From: Perca fluviatilis
Taxonomy: Eukaryota; Chordata; Actinopteri; Perciformes; Percidae
Direction: 5' to 3'
Assembly: GCF_010015445.1 (NCBI RefSeq)
Contig: NC_053133.1
Location: forward strand, 21,761,922-21,825,921
Length of the DNA: 64,000 nucleotides
The translations under genes and the position numbers were made by a program. Shown here one piece after another: positions 1 through 12,159 of the stretch (position 1 is its first letter; each line of letters opens with the position of its first letter). Below the pieces are notes generated by a model. That model was not told the origin of the DNA. It saw only the letters and a program-made list of their open reading frames with translations, and did not search any database.

Positions 1-593
1 TGTCAAACGATTAATTTGCCAGTTGTTTTCAGCTCTACTGTTTTTTATTTACTTTGCCGACACTTTGGCTTATCAACTGAATCTTAACCATACGGCGACT
101 GTGGGTTTGCCGAGTCTTAACATCCCAACGCCATCGTGGTCCATTTGATGAGATGCAACATGATGTCACTAAGTTAGTTTCTGAGCGTGCATGTCAACGT
201 CTTAATTGATGAAGCCGCTGCAGCTTAACACTGATTTAAGATGAAGTGCAGCAAAGGGCGTCTGCAAAAGGGGGGAGTTCAGTAGACACACCCATTGGCA
301 GGAAAGTGAAGGATAGAAGGAAGTGGAGAACGGAGGGAGGGGAGGGCAGATCAACAGTACTGTATGTGCTCAAGGCCATGTGTAGCTTACACATAGGAAA
401 GCACCATGGCATTTTCCAAGGACCATCATTCCTCTCTCTCAGACACTACGGGCATCCACAATGATTGCACATTCTTTTGAACTCTTCCTCTCGCTTGTCT
501 GTTTCTCTCATTTTCCCTCTCCCCATTCTCCCTCACACCCCTTCTCTTGCTTGGGTCATAATAGTGGTGTAATTTACAGCTGTTGGTCAGCCC

Positions 594-594
<1 letters not shown>
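1..594. other. Intergenic, nothing recognised
   Basis: No conserved coding block, RNA gene or clear repeat is seen. Short open frames here have no recognisable content. Confidence 0.5.

Positions 595-691
<97 letters not shown>
595..691. repeat. (GT)n microsatellite, about 97 bp
   Basis: Uninterrupted GT dinucleotides. All apparent Cys-Val proteins over it are artefacts. Confidence 0.98.
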
Positions 692-1200
692 GTTTAAAGG
701 GCGTGTCCCACAGCCCTCATCAGTGTTGGCTCCAGTGCAGAGCGTCTCTCTTCATAACCAATACCAGATCTGTCTCATACCAAATCTTTAACAGTCCACT
801 AAATGCACTAAAACGCAATTGCATTAGTATTGCTGGTGATTCGAAATATCTTTTAGTAGGATATATCTTATGGAGGATGTATTAATGTTTACCTTTAAGT
901 GGGAAGAATATACATAAGTAGTAGCATTTTTAAAAGCTAGATCACTAAATCCCTGGTGTTGTTACGACCCAGCTCATTAGGGTAAAGGGACGCAACATAA
1001 AACCAGGTGTTATTTATTAAATTAAAGTTACCTATTAACATAAGAGTTTAAAAAGGGATTAAAATAATCACAAGTGCACAAAGAAAGGGCCTGAGGATGC
1101 TGGTTAAAACAAAGAAACAAATATAACAAAAAGAAGACTCTTCAAAAATAACTTGAACCACTAAACTAAACAAACAAGCATAGAAACAATCCCTTACTAG
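692..1200. other. Intergenic, AT-rich, nothing recognised
   Basis: No coding signal. The segment from about 960 continues on the other side of the SINE at 1221-1504, so it is the SINE's target sequence. Confidence 0.4.
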
Positions 1201-1220
1201 TAAGTCCCACTTGAAGAATT

Positions 1221-1504
<284 letters not shown>

Positions 1505-1566
1505 CTAAGTCCTACTTCAAAACAAAACACAAGAAAACCAGCACCCCTAAAACTAGTGTGTCTTAA

Positions 1567-2173
1567 GGCCCGGACACACAGAGCCGATAATCGGCCGTCG
1601 GACAGTCTGGCGAGGTCAGTGACTCGAGTCTGTTCGGTGTGTTCCGTGCCGTCGTCTGTCTGAAGGGCCGTCGGCCTTCATTTTGGCCGATTTGACATGT
1701 ATAATCGGCGGGGCGGGCACTGCCGGCAGTCAGACTCTAATGACCCATCTGATTGGTAGAGTGCTAACCCGGAAACGGGGAGCGGAATGAGTGTGACGAA
1801 AATCTTTTAAACTGACCTTTGTTGAGCTGAAATGAAGACAGATTCATCAACTGCACGGCCTATTTCTCGCTTCAAATGTTTTCAGAAACACGTTTCGGTG
1901 AACTATTTTAGTACAATATGAGATTGTGTTCTGAACAAGCCGCCATAACGGCCTGTCTTTGAATTGGATAAAACAGACCCACGTGACGCGTTCGTCCGGC
2001 TTTCATTTTTTTTGGGCAACAATACAGATTAGCGCCGCCTGCTGTTATGGAGACGTATTACTTCTCGTCTCTTCGCTGTGTTCCGAGGCACTTTTTTCAC
2101 CAACTCGGGGAGACTGATCGGTCCAACTGGCTTTTCTGCCGACGGTTGGCCGTCTGGTCGGTGTGTAAGCAGC
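1567..2173. mobile_element. TTAA-flanked non-autonomous DNA transposon
   Basis: The left end GGCCCGGACACACAG and the inverse of the right end GCTGCTTACACACC are similar, and the subterminal CCGACGG/GGCCGTC motifs mirror each other. TTAA lies on both sides (1563-1566 and 2174-2177). No transposase. A TTAA duplication points to the piggyBac or Kolobok type (inference). Confidence 0.6.
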
Positions 2174-2177
2174 TTAA

Positions 2178-3274
2178 ACATAAAATATCTACAAACGTGT
2201 TGTAAGTATTTAAAGCTAAACCCTGAGTCTTACATTACAACAGATTTAAGAAAGCTTTCAACAAGACATTTAGTCACGAGTGACGATCTGGCACCATACA
2301 TGTGAGCCTGATTGTTTCTTCAGGATTGGAGGGTGAGACAGGGTGCCGCTCCAATCGGTGTTCTCTATCCTCAAGCAGGAAGTGGGAGGGATAGAACCCA
2401 GCTGGAGGCCGCACGTCCTACTTGGCATGTCACAGATAATAACAAAAGGAGTTAAGACAGGGAAAGGTGCCAGCGGCAGTTGTAACAGGCGTCCGTAAGA
2501 GAAATGGAGGTTCACAAAACAGTAAAGACATTTCCAGAACCTAAAGTGATGCCTCCCATTGCTATTTTTTTCCCAGACCAAAACCCAAATATATTCAATT
2601 CATAGGATATCATTCAATTTTAAGGATATAAAACAGGGGAATGCAGCAAATCCTCACACTTTAGAAGCTAAAACAAGCAAATATTGGCATCTTTGCTCGA
2701 CGAATTGCTCAAACACCAGAAATGAATCAAACATCATTTGATAAAACATGAAAAAGTCACATCGACCTGACAAATGGTGAGACAATCTTGTGTGCGGACC
2801 CATCCTTCCTCTGTAGAGCTGTGTGTGAACCGCCTATCATGTGGGATGAGTTTCTACAGTAATTATTACAATCCAGAGAATAGCAGCTGCATTGTTGAGC
2901 CGCTGCACGTGAGAGGGGTGAACACAACATTGTTCGTTCATATCAAGATGAATATTTAATATTCCTTCACGCTCTATGGAGTATTTTTAGAGTTCGGGCA
3001 GCATCTCTCCAGTCGCTTATGAATTTTAAATGGCAGTTGTGAATATTTCACAAGTCGACCAGAAGAGCTGGGGGCTGGATGCAAGGGATGACATGTTTGG
3101 TATTTCCTGTGTGGATGCGGTCAAAGTTTTTCACACTTCTCTGTACTCGCCTTTGCTCGTCTGTAGGCCTGATGTGGATTATTTTTGTGATCGCTGCCTT
3201 CCAGGTTTGATCTCGGCCATCGTCGCATGTTTGATCACCTGGACTCCTTGTGTTATCTGTCTCTCTATACTTAC
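2178..3274. other. Intergenic with one repeat remnant
   Basis: About 2575-2725 resembles the interior of the common fish GGGCTGCAAC... hAT-like repeat (CAGCAAATCCTCACA...TTGCTC). No gene is recognised in the rest. Confidence 0.4.
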
Positions 3275-3282
3275 ATCTTATC

Positions 3283-4130
3283 TAGGGTTGGGTATCGTTT
3301 TTTTTTTTTCCGATTCCGGTGCTAAATCGATACTTTTAAAACGGTGCCGGTGCCTGAACCGGTACTTTTCAATAAAGTTAAAAAAAAAAGAAGAAGAAAA
3401 AAAATAAGGGTAGTAAACAACAGTCAGTGACTTGTTTATTGCTAAGGCCATGGTCCAAATTAAAGATTTAATAATAATGTAATAACTATAACAATAACTT
3501 ATTTCACCAGTAAATTGCTGTTGAACCCCAGATGGGAAAAGGGTATTTTACAATTACTGTGAATGCACCAAGAGGCAACCTGTTTTAATTGAATTCACCG
3601 TCTGTGTTGTTTAAATCCCGACAACGGCAGCTGCAAGTGAACGCACCGTCTGTGTTGTTTAATTCCGACGACGGCAGCTGCAAGTGAACGCACCGTCTGT
3701 GTTGTTTAATTCCGACAACGGCAGCTGCAAGTGAACGCACCGTCTGTGTTGTTTAATTCCGACAACGGCAGCTGCAAGTGAACGCACCGTCTGTGTTGTT
3801 TAATTCCAACCATATAAACATACTGTATATCTATGAATTGCAACAACGGCTGCTGCTGCGCTGCAGAGCAGACTGTTACATCCCGCTGTTGAAGTCCTCC
3901 ACAGTGAAATACAGTCACACTTTACACTGTTTAACGTTAGCTGTCAACATTTTACCGGTGTTTAATCCAGCTGCTAGCTAAAGGTAGGCTAACGTTACAT
4001 GCTGTCAGGTGTAGTGTAAAGTCAAGCACCGAAATGAGGCACCGAAACTTTCGTTCTTATTCGGTCTCGTTACTACCGTTTACGTCGGCACCGGTTCCCT
4101 ATTGGCACCGAGTTTCGGTACCCAACCCTA
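3283..4130. mobile_element. hAT-like element, 848 bp, perfect 8-bp target duplication
   Basis: Ends are TAGGGTTGGGTATCG and the inverse of CGGTACCCAACCCTA. The flanking octamer ATCTTATC occurs at 3275-3282 and 4131-4138. The interior is non-coding and holds 47-bp tandem repeats. Confidence 0.88.
3590..3808. repeat. 47-bp tandem repeat, about 4.6 copies
   Basis: Unit starts recur at 3637, 3684, 3731 and 3778, exactly 47 bp apart, with a partial diverged unit before. Each contains ACGCACCGTCTGTGTTGTTT. It lies inside the hAT-like element. Confidence 0.95.
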
Positions 4131-4138
4131 ATCTTATC

Positions 4139-5271
4139 AAATAAAAGCGAATGCCATGACATTCTTTTTCACGCCATTGAAAACAAACAAAATATCACTT
4201 TTGCTAGCTGGGATTAAAAGGTGGAACTAAACTGTAAATTACACTTGATTTTTGTACGGGCAGAGGACTGTAGCATGCTTTTAAATTCACACATATTCAA
4301 TGAAGAATTGGTCGATTTGGGACATCCAGAATGTAAAAGTGACATTACCAAAGATTCTCTCAACTATTAGTTCAATGATGTCTTGATGGTGTTTGAATAT
4401 TGTAAAACAGTCCCACAAAATCACTGTTATCTCCTTCCAGCATTATTCCAGTTTAAAAAAAGTGTTATCACAGTAGAGGGCCCTATTCAATGTTAAATTC
4501 AGTTTAATACCATGATCGCATTCATGTACTGGTTAATGCACGTCAGCCATACTTTAAACTAGTTCATTTATCACCACATGCCTGCTCCAGCGCTCATACC
4601 ACAGAGTCAACCTGGACTATTTTATCTCCTTTTTTAATGAATAAACACCTTAATGAAAGAGGTTTCATTATGATAAGTGCTTTTCTCCCTTCATGTGTGT
4701 TGTCACCCATTTCACCGTAATTATGCATCCGTCAGGCATGTGTCTGGAATGAGTGCCTCCCTCTGAGTCTACAGCAGTCCAACCTCAAACCTCAGCCAAG
4801 GTAATTCCAAGATCAACTTACACCGCTGCTATATGGGCTCTTTATGAAGCACACGTTGGCCAGTGACAGAATTTCTTAAGGGGCCCTTTCAGATGTGAGT
4901 GACTTAGTTTACATTTAGGGTGGACAGGTTAGTCTATACGTCCTATTCTCGTATTTTAGTAGCCTCACGTCTTGAATCAAGTGTTTGTCTGCGTGTCTCG
5001 GTGTCTGATTGATGATGTGGAGTTTCCAGACATGGGCAGTTAATGGTGTTGGGTGGGTCCTGGATAGAAGAATGGTGTCTTATGTAGGGTGAATCCTGCT
5101 TTACTTAGGTTTTTTTTTTGTCAGCCGACTTGCGAGAAACCGTTTAGCACGTAAACCCTGTGTCTGACGTGCTAAACTTGACCCATTAAAGACTCTCACA
5201 GGTTAATCCCTGGGCACTCACGCAACACCTGCTGCTGCAGTTCAGGCCTGGTATGAACAGATTTGTCAGCC
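4139..5271. other. Intergenic, nothing recognised
   Basis: AT-rich sequence without coding, RNA or repeat signal that I can identify. Confidence 0.4.
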
Positions 5272-5275
5272 TTAA

Positions 5276-5863
5276 AGGTCCCATGACATGCTGCTCTTTG
5301 GATGCTTTTATATAGGCCTTAGTGGTCCCCTAATACTGTATCTGAAGTCTCTTTCTTGAAATTCAGCCTTGGTGCAGAATTCCAGCCACTAGAGCCAGTC
5401 CCACAATGAGCTTTCCTTAGGATGTGCCATTTCTGTGTCTGTAGCGGAGGAGAGAGGCGGGGCAAGGTGGATGGTGGAGGGTGGGGGTGTGGCCTTGACC
5501 AACTGCCATGCCTCTCTCTCTCTCATGGGTGGGCCAAATTCTCTGGGCAGGCAAAGCAGAGAAAGGGGAGGTAACCTTTCCCCTTATGATATAGCCTATA
5601 CCTCTTTGTTTTCTGTGTTTTGTAAGTTGCTGAAATCTGCTGCTGGAAATCCAATTTCCTTGCGGGAGTCATCCCAAAAGGATCAATAAAGAGAAGTCTA
5701 TGTCTAAGTCTAAGTCTAAGACGTTTCATTTTCTCAAAGGCAGAGCAGGATACCCAGGGCTCGGTTTACACCTATCACCATTTCTAGCCACTGGGGGACC
5801 ATAGGCAGGCTGGGGGAACGCATATTAATGTTAAAAAAGTGAAATTTTCATGCCATGGGACCT
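5276..5863. mobile_element. TTAA-flanked element (AGGTCCCATGACATG family), copy 1
   Basis: Ends AGGTCCCATGACATG and the inverse of CATGCCATGGGACCT, with TTAA at 5272-5275 and 5864-5867. Compared with copies at 34959 and 48640, about 5593-5720 is foreign: it holds a TTTCCTTGCGGG...ATCAATAAAG tail and TAAGTC repeats, like the 3' end of a LINE. Confidence 0.85.
5593..5720 (+). mobile_element. LINE 3'-end fragment inserted in the TTAA element
   Basis: Absent from the two sister copies. It ends in GGATCAATAAAG and then (TAAGTC)n, as in tails of several fish LINE families. The clade is not assigned. Confidence 0.55.
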
Positions 5864-6067
5864 TTAAGCTTATTAAAAGTGGTTGCTGCACTGCTTAAAC
5901 TGAAAACAGCATATAGCTGATAGTGTGGATGAAATTGGAGTTATTTGATTTGTTAATTTTAGTGCTTCATAACAGATTAATGTAACTGCATACAGCCAAC
6001 ATGATGTTGAGGAATCTCCAAAATTTAAAAGAATGGAATTAAGTGTTGGAGTGCAAACAGTCAAGAT

Positions 6068-6400
6068 ATTCAATTCAATTCAATTCAATTTTATTTATAG
6101 TATCAAATCATAACGAGTTATCTCCAGACACTTTACAGATAGAGTAGGTCTAGACCACACTCTATACATTCCAAAACCCCAACAATTACAGTAATTCCTT
6201 CAAGAGCAAGCATTAGCAGTGGCTGTTGCGACAGTGGCGAGGAAAAACTCCCTTTTAGGAAGAAACCTCGGCAGACCCAGACTCTTGGTAGGCGCTGTCT
6301 GACGGGCCAGTTGGGGGTGTGATGAACAGTGGCGATAATAATCACACTAAAGACAATGGAACAGTGACTTTGAAGGTCATCGTGGAAGTTCATGTCATAG
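6068..6400. repeat. Interspersed fish repeat (CAATTTTATTTATAGTATCA type)
   Basis: Begins with repeated ATTCA units and then TTTATTTATAGTATCAAATC, CACTTTACAGATAGAGTAGG, GGCGAGGAAAAACTCCC and AGAAACCTCGGCAGACCCAG. I recall this as widespread in fish genomes. Class not assigned. Confidence 0.6.
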
Positions 6401-6456
6401 CAGGGCACATCGTGTCATACTGAGTAGATATCTATTATAGGACTAAAGATTTAATT

Positions 6457-6894
6457 TAGGGCTGTCCCTAACGATGGGGGGAACGACATGCAGCAAAGGG
6501 CCGCAGGTCGGAGTCGAACCCGCGACCGCTGCGTCGAGGAGGAAACCTCTATATATGGGCGCCTGCTCTACCAGGTGTGCTAACCAGGCGCCCTCCCTTG
6601 TGCTTTCTGACCACGGTGGGAAATCTGTAGCAGGAAAAGTTAACCCTCTCCTTGATTTCACCTTCTCTATGTAACCGGAGAGCCGGGAAGTAAAATGAGT
6701 AGGGGGGAAATGCAACGATACCAAGCGGCGTACTTAGCCGCGATGTGTAGTTACATTTTTTGGCGATGCTTTTTAGCTGCAGCTTCTTCAGACGAATCCA
6801 TGCTTACGGGCGCTGCCATCTTCCTCTATTCCGACGCATCAACGCATGTTATGCAAATCGCCGTATTTTTGTAATCAATGACATCCCAACCCTA
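6457..6894. mobile_element. hAT-like element with perfect 8-bp duplication and nested SINE
   Basis: Ends TAGGGCTGTCCC and the inverse of GACATCCCAACCCTA. ATTTAATT flanks both sides (6449-6456 and 6895-6902). A tRNA-derived SINE sits near its left end. Confidence 0.85.
6473..6594 (-). mobile_element. tRNA-derived SINE, short copy
   Basis: Minus strand: GGCGCCTGGTTAGCACACC, TGGTAGAGCAGGCGCC, then B box GGTTCGACTCC and CCTTTGCTGCATGTCG. Same family as the copies at 1221, 10471 and 19177, but the 3' body is missing. Confidence 0.8.
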
Positions 6895-6902
6895 ATTTAA
6901 TT

Positions 6903-8280
6903 CATGAGGAAGTTGAATTGTGTTTTCTTTCCTAACATCCTCTCATTGGGTATGTTTTCAATAGATACATTTCCATATATTTAAAAGTGACTGTTATTCA
7001 GAATATTGTGACAAACCTACGCTACAATACAAACAGTGTGATTGTGATGTAACTACTAAAAATGCCGGTTCACTCCTTCATCCTAAAGCCAAACAGTGTA
7101 AGAGCTGCATTGCACGGAGGCAGGGTTTCAAAGGTGGGTCAGATAACGTCAAATTGACGTCAAACACGGGCTCACATCACTGTCAGTGGACCGGAGTGTA
7201 ACTGTGTCTTCATTAGCGCTTCCCGATGATCTGAGGCTGTTTCTCGTCTCACCTCTCCTTAACCATGTGGTGTCTCCCAGAGGGAAAATGTCAGAGCGAT
7301 GAGCAGAGATGCAATAATTAAACCACAACAAGAGAGCGTTTTTTTTATTTTTTTATTAAAGAGGTGTTTGAGATGGGGTGGGGGTACGGCTGTCATCACA
7401 AACATATTTGTTTCTTTTTTCCCCCTTGTCTGAGAGCAGCTGCTGAGGACTGAATGAGCAGGCTACTGAATGCTTGATTGGCAGAGGCATTTGTGTGGAA
7501 GTGTCAAGGGACCTTTGGAGACAATTGTCCAGATAAAGCAGGGCTCCTTCAGTGGGGAGCCCGCTAATACGCTCAGCTCATGCGACCCCCCCCACTGAGC
7601 ACTGGGCTTTTGTCTTCCCTGTTAGATTTTGGGTGAGTGTCCAACCCAAAACCTCTCCTCGCTGCAGCCACAGCGCCGTCTTGAAGGAAATCCCCTGTAT
7701 TTTTATTTTTTTCTCCTCCTGGACGTTTTGTGCTGCCGTGTTTCTTCTCTCCTCTACACAGATGGTCTCCATAGCAAACTGTGAATTTTGATAGTTGTTT
7801 TTGCCAGTGGAAGAAAAGAGATGCACTGGCTCATAAATATGTCGTCAGTATAACTCTCAGGGATTTTTAACTGGGAGCTTTTTGAGTTATAGCATCATGA
7901 CTTATGTACGAGTGGGATACTTCTTAAAAATGAAAGGAAAGCTGGTGCCATCTTTCTCCATAACAACAAAAGCATGCTTGAGAGTCATTGTGTTGCTAGT
8001 GGATTTTATAATAAGGACTTTTAATGGTAGCTTTGACCATTATTAGTACTTTTCTTTGGTTAGATAGGGAAAACATTGATTCCTCCTTGAGATTAAAAGT
8101 ATGAATATGTGTGTAACCATTCTAGGTCCTACATCTTTGCTATATTTAATGAAGTAATTTGGCAACAATATGTACTGCATGTTAGAGGCAGGATAATTGA
8201 ATGACAGTGGCAGGCAGCTATTGTACACTTTCTGTGTGACAGACCTCCACCAACATGTAAATAACATAAAACTGGGGCTG
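6903..8280. other. Intergenic, nothing recognised
   Basis: No gene or RNA signal. Short open frames on both strands lack recognisable content. Confidence 0.4.
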
Positions 8281-8283
8281 CAA

Positions 8284-8564
8284 CCAAGGGCGTAACTTTG
8301 GTTTCAACATTGGGGAGGGGTGGGGGGGAGGTTGAGATCTCCACTTTTGAGCAAACTTGAAATTTTGACAACTTCCTGCATTCTGGTGAATTTTTCTGAA
8401 ATAATATGTGTGCCTTTTCTGCATCAAGTTATGGTGCAAATGTCTTTATTTATGTAAAGTAAATTATTATTAGATATTTGAGGGGGTTGCACTGGCCAGT
8501 TTTGATTATTGGGGGGGGGGTTGTAACCCCCATCCCCCCTGTAAATTACGCCTATGGCTGCAAC
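8284..8564. mobile_element. Small inverted-terminal element (GGGCGTAACTTTGG type)
   Basis: Left end AAGGGCGTAACTTTGGTTT and the inverse of GTAAATTACGCCTAT at the right. Both sides abut GGCTGCAAC, the start of another common fish repeat, so it seems to have inserted into that repeat. Superfamily not assigned. Confidence 0.55.
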
Positions 8565-9288
8565 AAAGGATTATTTTTATTATCCATTAATCTGCTGATT
8601 ATACTGTATTATTTATTTTCTCCTTTTACTGACCTAAAGGAAAAGCCATGCCATGCAGACTGTTCTCAATTTTCATTTTCTTTCATTGCTTTAAGCAGGC
8701 TGTTTATAATATTCCCAACTGCAAACGGCTACTCTCACTCACTTTCTTTGCCTACTGTCTCAGTTTCTATCCTTTCCTCCAGGAAAGAAAGTCTGGCTTT
8801 GTGTGTGTACACCCAAAACACCCTCCCCTCCTCCTGGTGCATTGGCATATAAGAGTGCAGTAAAATTGTGTTATCGGCCCTCATATGCAGTACCTGACTC
8901 CACTATTGCCTCCTACACTCCAATTGAGTCACTTATCTGAGCCTGAAACATGATCAATCTGCTCCAGTATCTGCTACCTCCCCAGGGTAGTCGGCTGTGG
9001 GGTTCGTACCCCTCGGTACCCCCTGAGGGCCGTATGAAGAAGGGCATTATGGGTGTGCAGTGTTGTGTGCGCATAGTAGTAGCAGTCTGTTCCCTGGCCC
9101 TCATTATCCAGTCCTTTTGTTACAGTAAGCCATACCTCGCGGAGCCCAGATGCAGCATGTCCAGATTAGATTTTACACCCGCCAGGAGTCCTGAAAAGCC
9201 ACTCCGAATCGAGCCTAATCCTCCTGCAAGACTTTCTCTTTTCTTCTCACTCTCTGTACCACACACAGACATATGCACGCACGCACAC

Positions 9289-9290
<2 letters not shown>
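8565..9290. other. Intergenic with one unexplained open frame
   Basis: Contains the ORF at 8950-9124, which is treated under findings. I recognise no confirmed gene. Confidence 0.35.

Positions 9291-9374
<84 letters not shown>
9291..9374. repeat. (CA)n microsatellite
   Basis: About 84 bp of CA repeats. Confidence 0.98.
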
Positions 9375-9377
<3 letters not shown>

Positions 9378-10470
9378 GATATATAAAGCTGGTCACACAA
9401 GAGCACCAATTGGAGACTTCAAAATTACTTATTGTAGTTTTTAGAGCCCTGTTGGTGCCTTGTGTCTTTAATCCGCGTCCAGAGATGTTGTCAGCTGCTT
9501 AAAGACCATGGGCCTTTTTTGATTCTTTGTTACACAAATCAGAGCTGCAGATAATCATCTAATAAATCCTAGACTCGATTTGAGTGGATTAAAATAAAAC
9601 CGCGTCATGAAACAACCTGGTTTTCATTGTGTTGTGTTCTCCAGAAATGTAAACATCTGAAACGAGTTTCACATCTCAGGGAACACAACTTTGGCTGTTA
9701 GTTTGGATGCTAAGGATATTTTTTTCTTCTGTGGTGAGCACTGGAGAACTGCTTTCAATGTAAATATAAGAAAAACAGGACAGCGGCTTTTTCTCGAACC
9801 AGTTTAGCTTCTTTAGCCTTTGCACAAACTGGACTGGTCTGCCCTGGTGTTTCAGCACACCACTAATGTAATTCCATCTTAAAGACCCCACACCGGTCAC
9901 GATTTCTCAATCCTTGTCTTTATTTTACCACAGCCGCAGTCTGGATGTTGTCTTTGGCCCTGCATGTCATGTTGTGTGAAGCCACAAGGCCATTTGCAGA
10001 ATTATCAGCAGGGGGACTCCAAGACCAAATTGCACTGTGTTGGGTCCAGCAGCCGCGAGTGGGAACTGTGCTGAGAGAGCGATAAAGACCTCTAAATGTT
10101 ACAACAAATACATCGGTAAACCCCCCCCCGTCTGTTGATGAGTTATTCATAGTACCACCCTCCACACCCGCTGGTAGAATTTCACAGGCGCTTGTGGCCA
10201 CGCTCAAGTCGATCTTATCAACCGGACTACACCGGTTTTATTTGTAATTGCTGCTGTTCTGGGATGGACAGCGTTGCTTACAATTTACACCTCCGTGTGA
10301 TCTCGTAAATTTCTTCAAAGCATTTTCCTAGCTGGTGTTAAAGAGCTGCGGCTAGTTTGTTGTGTGCTTGAACATGGCCATCATCTGGTTAACCTGTTGC
10401 TGCTTTTCTCTGTTTTATATCAAAATAAACTGAATACATTTAATTTATTTATATTTTTAATGATTTCTTT
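9375..10470. other. Intergenic, nothing recognised
   Basis: No coding or repeat signal identified. Confidence 0.4.
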
Positions 10471-10648
10471 GGGGGGCATTTTTAGGCCTTTATTGTCACA
10501 GGACAGCTGAAGACATGAAAGGGGAGAGAGAGGGGGAATGACATGCAGCAAAGGGCCACGGGTCGGAGTCGAACCCACGGCCGCTGCGGCAAGGAGTAAA
10601 CTGCTATATGTGTGCGCCTGCTCTACCATCTGAGCTAACCCGGCCACC
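10471..10648 (-). mobile_element. tRNA-derived SINE, near full-length
   Basis: Minus strand: GGTGGCCGGGTTAGCTCAGA, TGGTAGAGCAGGCGC, B box GGTTCGACTCC, CTTTGCTGCATGTCATTCC, then CTCTCTC, CATGTCTTCAGCTGTCCTGT and AATAAAGGCCTAAAAATGCC. It is the cleanest copy of this family in the window. Confidence 0.88.
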
Positions 10649-10984
10649 AAAATCAGCAATTTGAGGAAACCACTTTGGGAAATTGTGTTGGGCATTTTCC
10701 CTATTCTCTGACATGGGCCAAATGTACACTTGTCATTTCAAGCGTCTCGGATACGGAAGAAATCCACAAATTCAGTGAGTGGTGGTAATGCACCTGTGTC
10801 TGTTTGGTAACTGCCAACAATGCCAGAAGAGTTATAACTTCTGCACTTCAAACAGTTTAGTAACAGAGACATTTCATCTTGGATGCATTAGCTTATTTGA
10901 TAGCTGTCCAACCTGCCCAAGACATATGAGGTGTAAATAGGCTCATAGTTGTTGCTACCTGAGAATGTGAAAGCATCACTGATT

Positions 10985-11791
10985 TATGAGACTAGATATC
11001 GTCTTAAATTTTGGATATCGTAATGTGTTGATATGACACAAGTGTTGTCTTTTCATGGTTTTACAGGCTGCATTTGGTAAAGGGGTGTAATTTTCTGAAT
11101 TTACCAGACTGTTCTAGCTGTTCTGTTATTAGCCTTTACCCACTTAGTCGTTATATCCACATTCACAAAAAGGAAGAAGAGTTATGACCAAAAAAGTCAT
11201 AAAAAAGTCATGTCCAGGCACTCAAGGTGGTTACATAAAGTGATAAAAAGGCCTTTAATTTAGGGCTGTGCAATTAATTGTAATGTTAATCGCGATTACG
11301 ATTTCAGCTAATGATCACAAAAACAGAATAATCGAGAAAATCAAGTATTTTGCACCTTACGTTTTGCAAGTAAACTCCTATTTTGTCTTGTGTTCTGAAT
11401 GGGGAAAAAAAGTTCAAATGGGAAAAGTATTATTAAAGGAAATTTCACAATTCTAGGTGTTCAATAATTGCAACATCTTTCCAAAAGTACAAGTACAATG
11501 AGTAATTGTGTTAAATAATCGTTATTTTAATATTGACTAAAATAATCGTGATTATAATTTTTTCCATAATCGAGCAGCCCTACTTTAATCCATAGGGCAA
11601 GACATTAAATGCCATAATTCTTTTTCCTTTGTATTCCCTTCCATCAGCAGTGTTGGTTAAAAGGATACCAGAAGTGCTCCTGCCTTTTCTCCCTTTTATA
11701 TCCACATTATTGATGATTATTCATCTAAAAGCTCATTGTGTACATTCAAAAATATTGTGATATTTGATTTTCTCCATATCGCCCAGCTCTA
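10985..11791. mobile_element. Older GGGCTGGGC-type hAT-like element, interrupted
   Basis: 10985-11170 and 11680-11791 match the interior and right end of the copy at 11800-12159 (GAGACTAGATATC, CAGACTGTTCTAGCTGTTCT, GATTTTCTCCATATCGCCCA). The middle is disrupted, in part by the element at 11261-11582. Confidence 0.7.
11261..11582. mobile_element. hAT-like MITE, 322 bp
   Basis: Ends TAGGGCTGTGCAATTAAT and the inverse of ATAATCGAGCAGCCCTA. Flanking octamers CTTTAATT (11253-11260) and CTTTAATC (11583-11590) differ at one base. Confidence 0.85.
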
Positions 11792-11799
11792 GGTGCACC

Positions 11800-12159
11800 T
11801 AGGGCTGGGCAATATATTGATATTATATCGATATCGTGATATGAGACTAGATATCATCTTAGATTTTGGATATCGTGATATGACATAAGTGTTGTCTTTT
11901 CCTGGTTTTAAAGGCTGCATTACAGTAAAGTGATGTACTTTTCTGAACTTACCAGACTGTTCTAGCTGTTCTATTATTTGTCTTTACCCACTAAGACATT
12001 ATGTCCACACTACTGATGATTATTTATAAAAAATCTAAGTGTGAAGATATTTTGTTAAAGTACCAATTGTCAACCCTAGAATATTGCCGCAATATCGATA
12101 TTGAGGTATTTGGTCAAGAATATCGTGATATCTGATTTTCTCCCTATCGCCCAGCCCTA
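11800..12159. mobile_element. hAT-like MITE, 360 bp, perfect 8-bp duplication
   Basis: Ends TAGGGCTGGGCAATAT and the inverse of CTATCGCCCAGCCCTA. GGTGCACC flanks both sides (11792-11799 and 12160-12167). It landed at the very right edge of an older copy of its own family. Confidence 0.9.

Noticed and set aside
583..885. Open frames of alternating Cys-Val or His-Thr over the GT/CA tracts (also at 9120-9444, 47761-48051, 45770-46111)
   Set aside because: They are translations of dinucleotide repeats, with no independent coding signal.
3590..3808. CRISPR-like regular repeats
   Set aside because: The 47-bp units are directly contiguous without unique spacers, inside a eukaryotic transposon.
5435..5689. 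ORF with a GGPNSLGRQSRERGGNL segment, recurring at 35126-35416 and 48662-48892
   Set aside because: It recurs only because it lies in the three copies of the TTAA-flanked element. No protein domain is recognisable.
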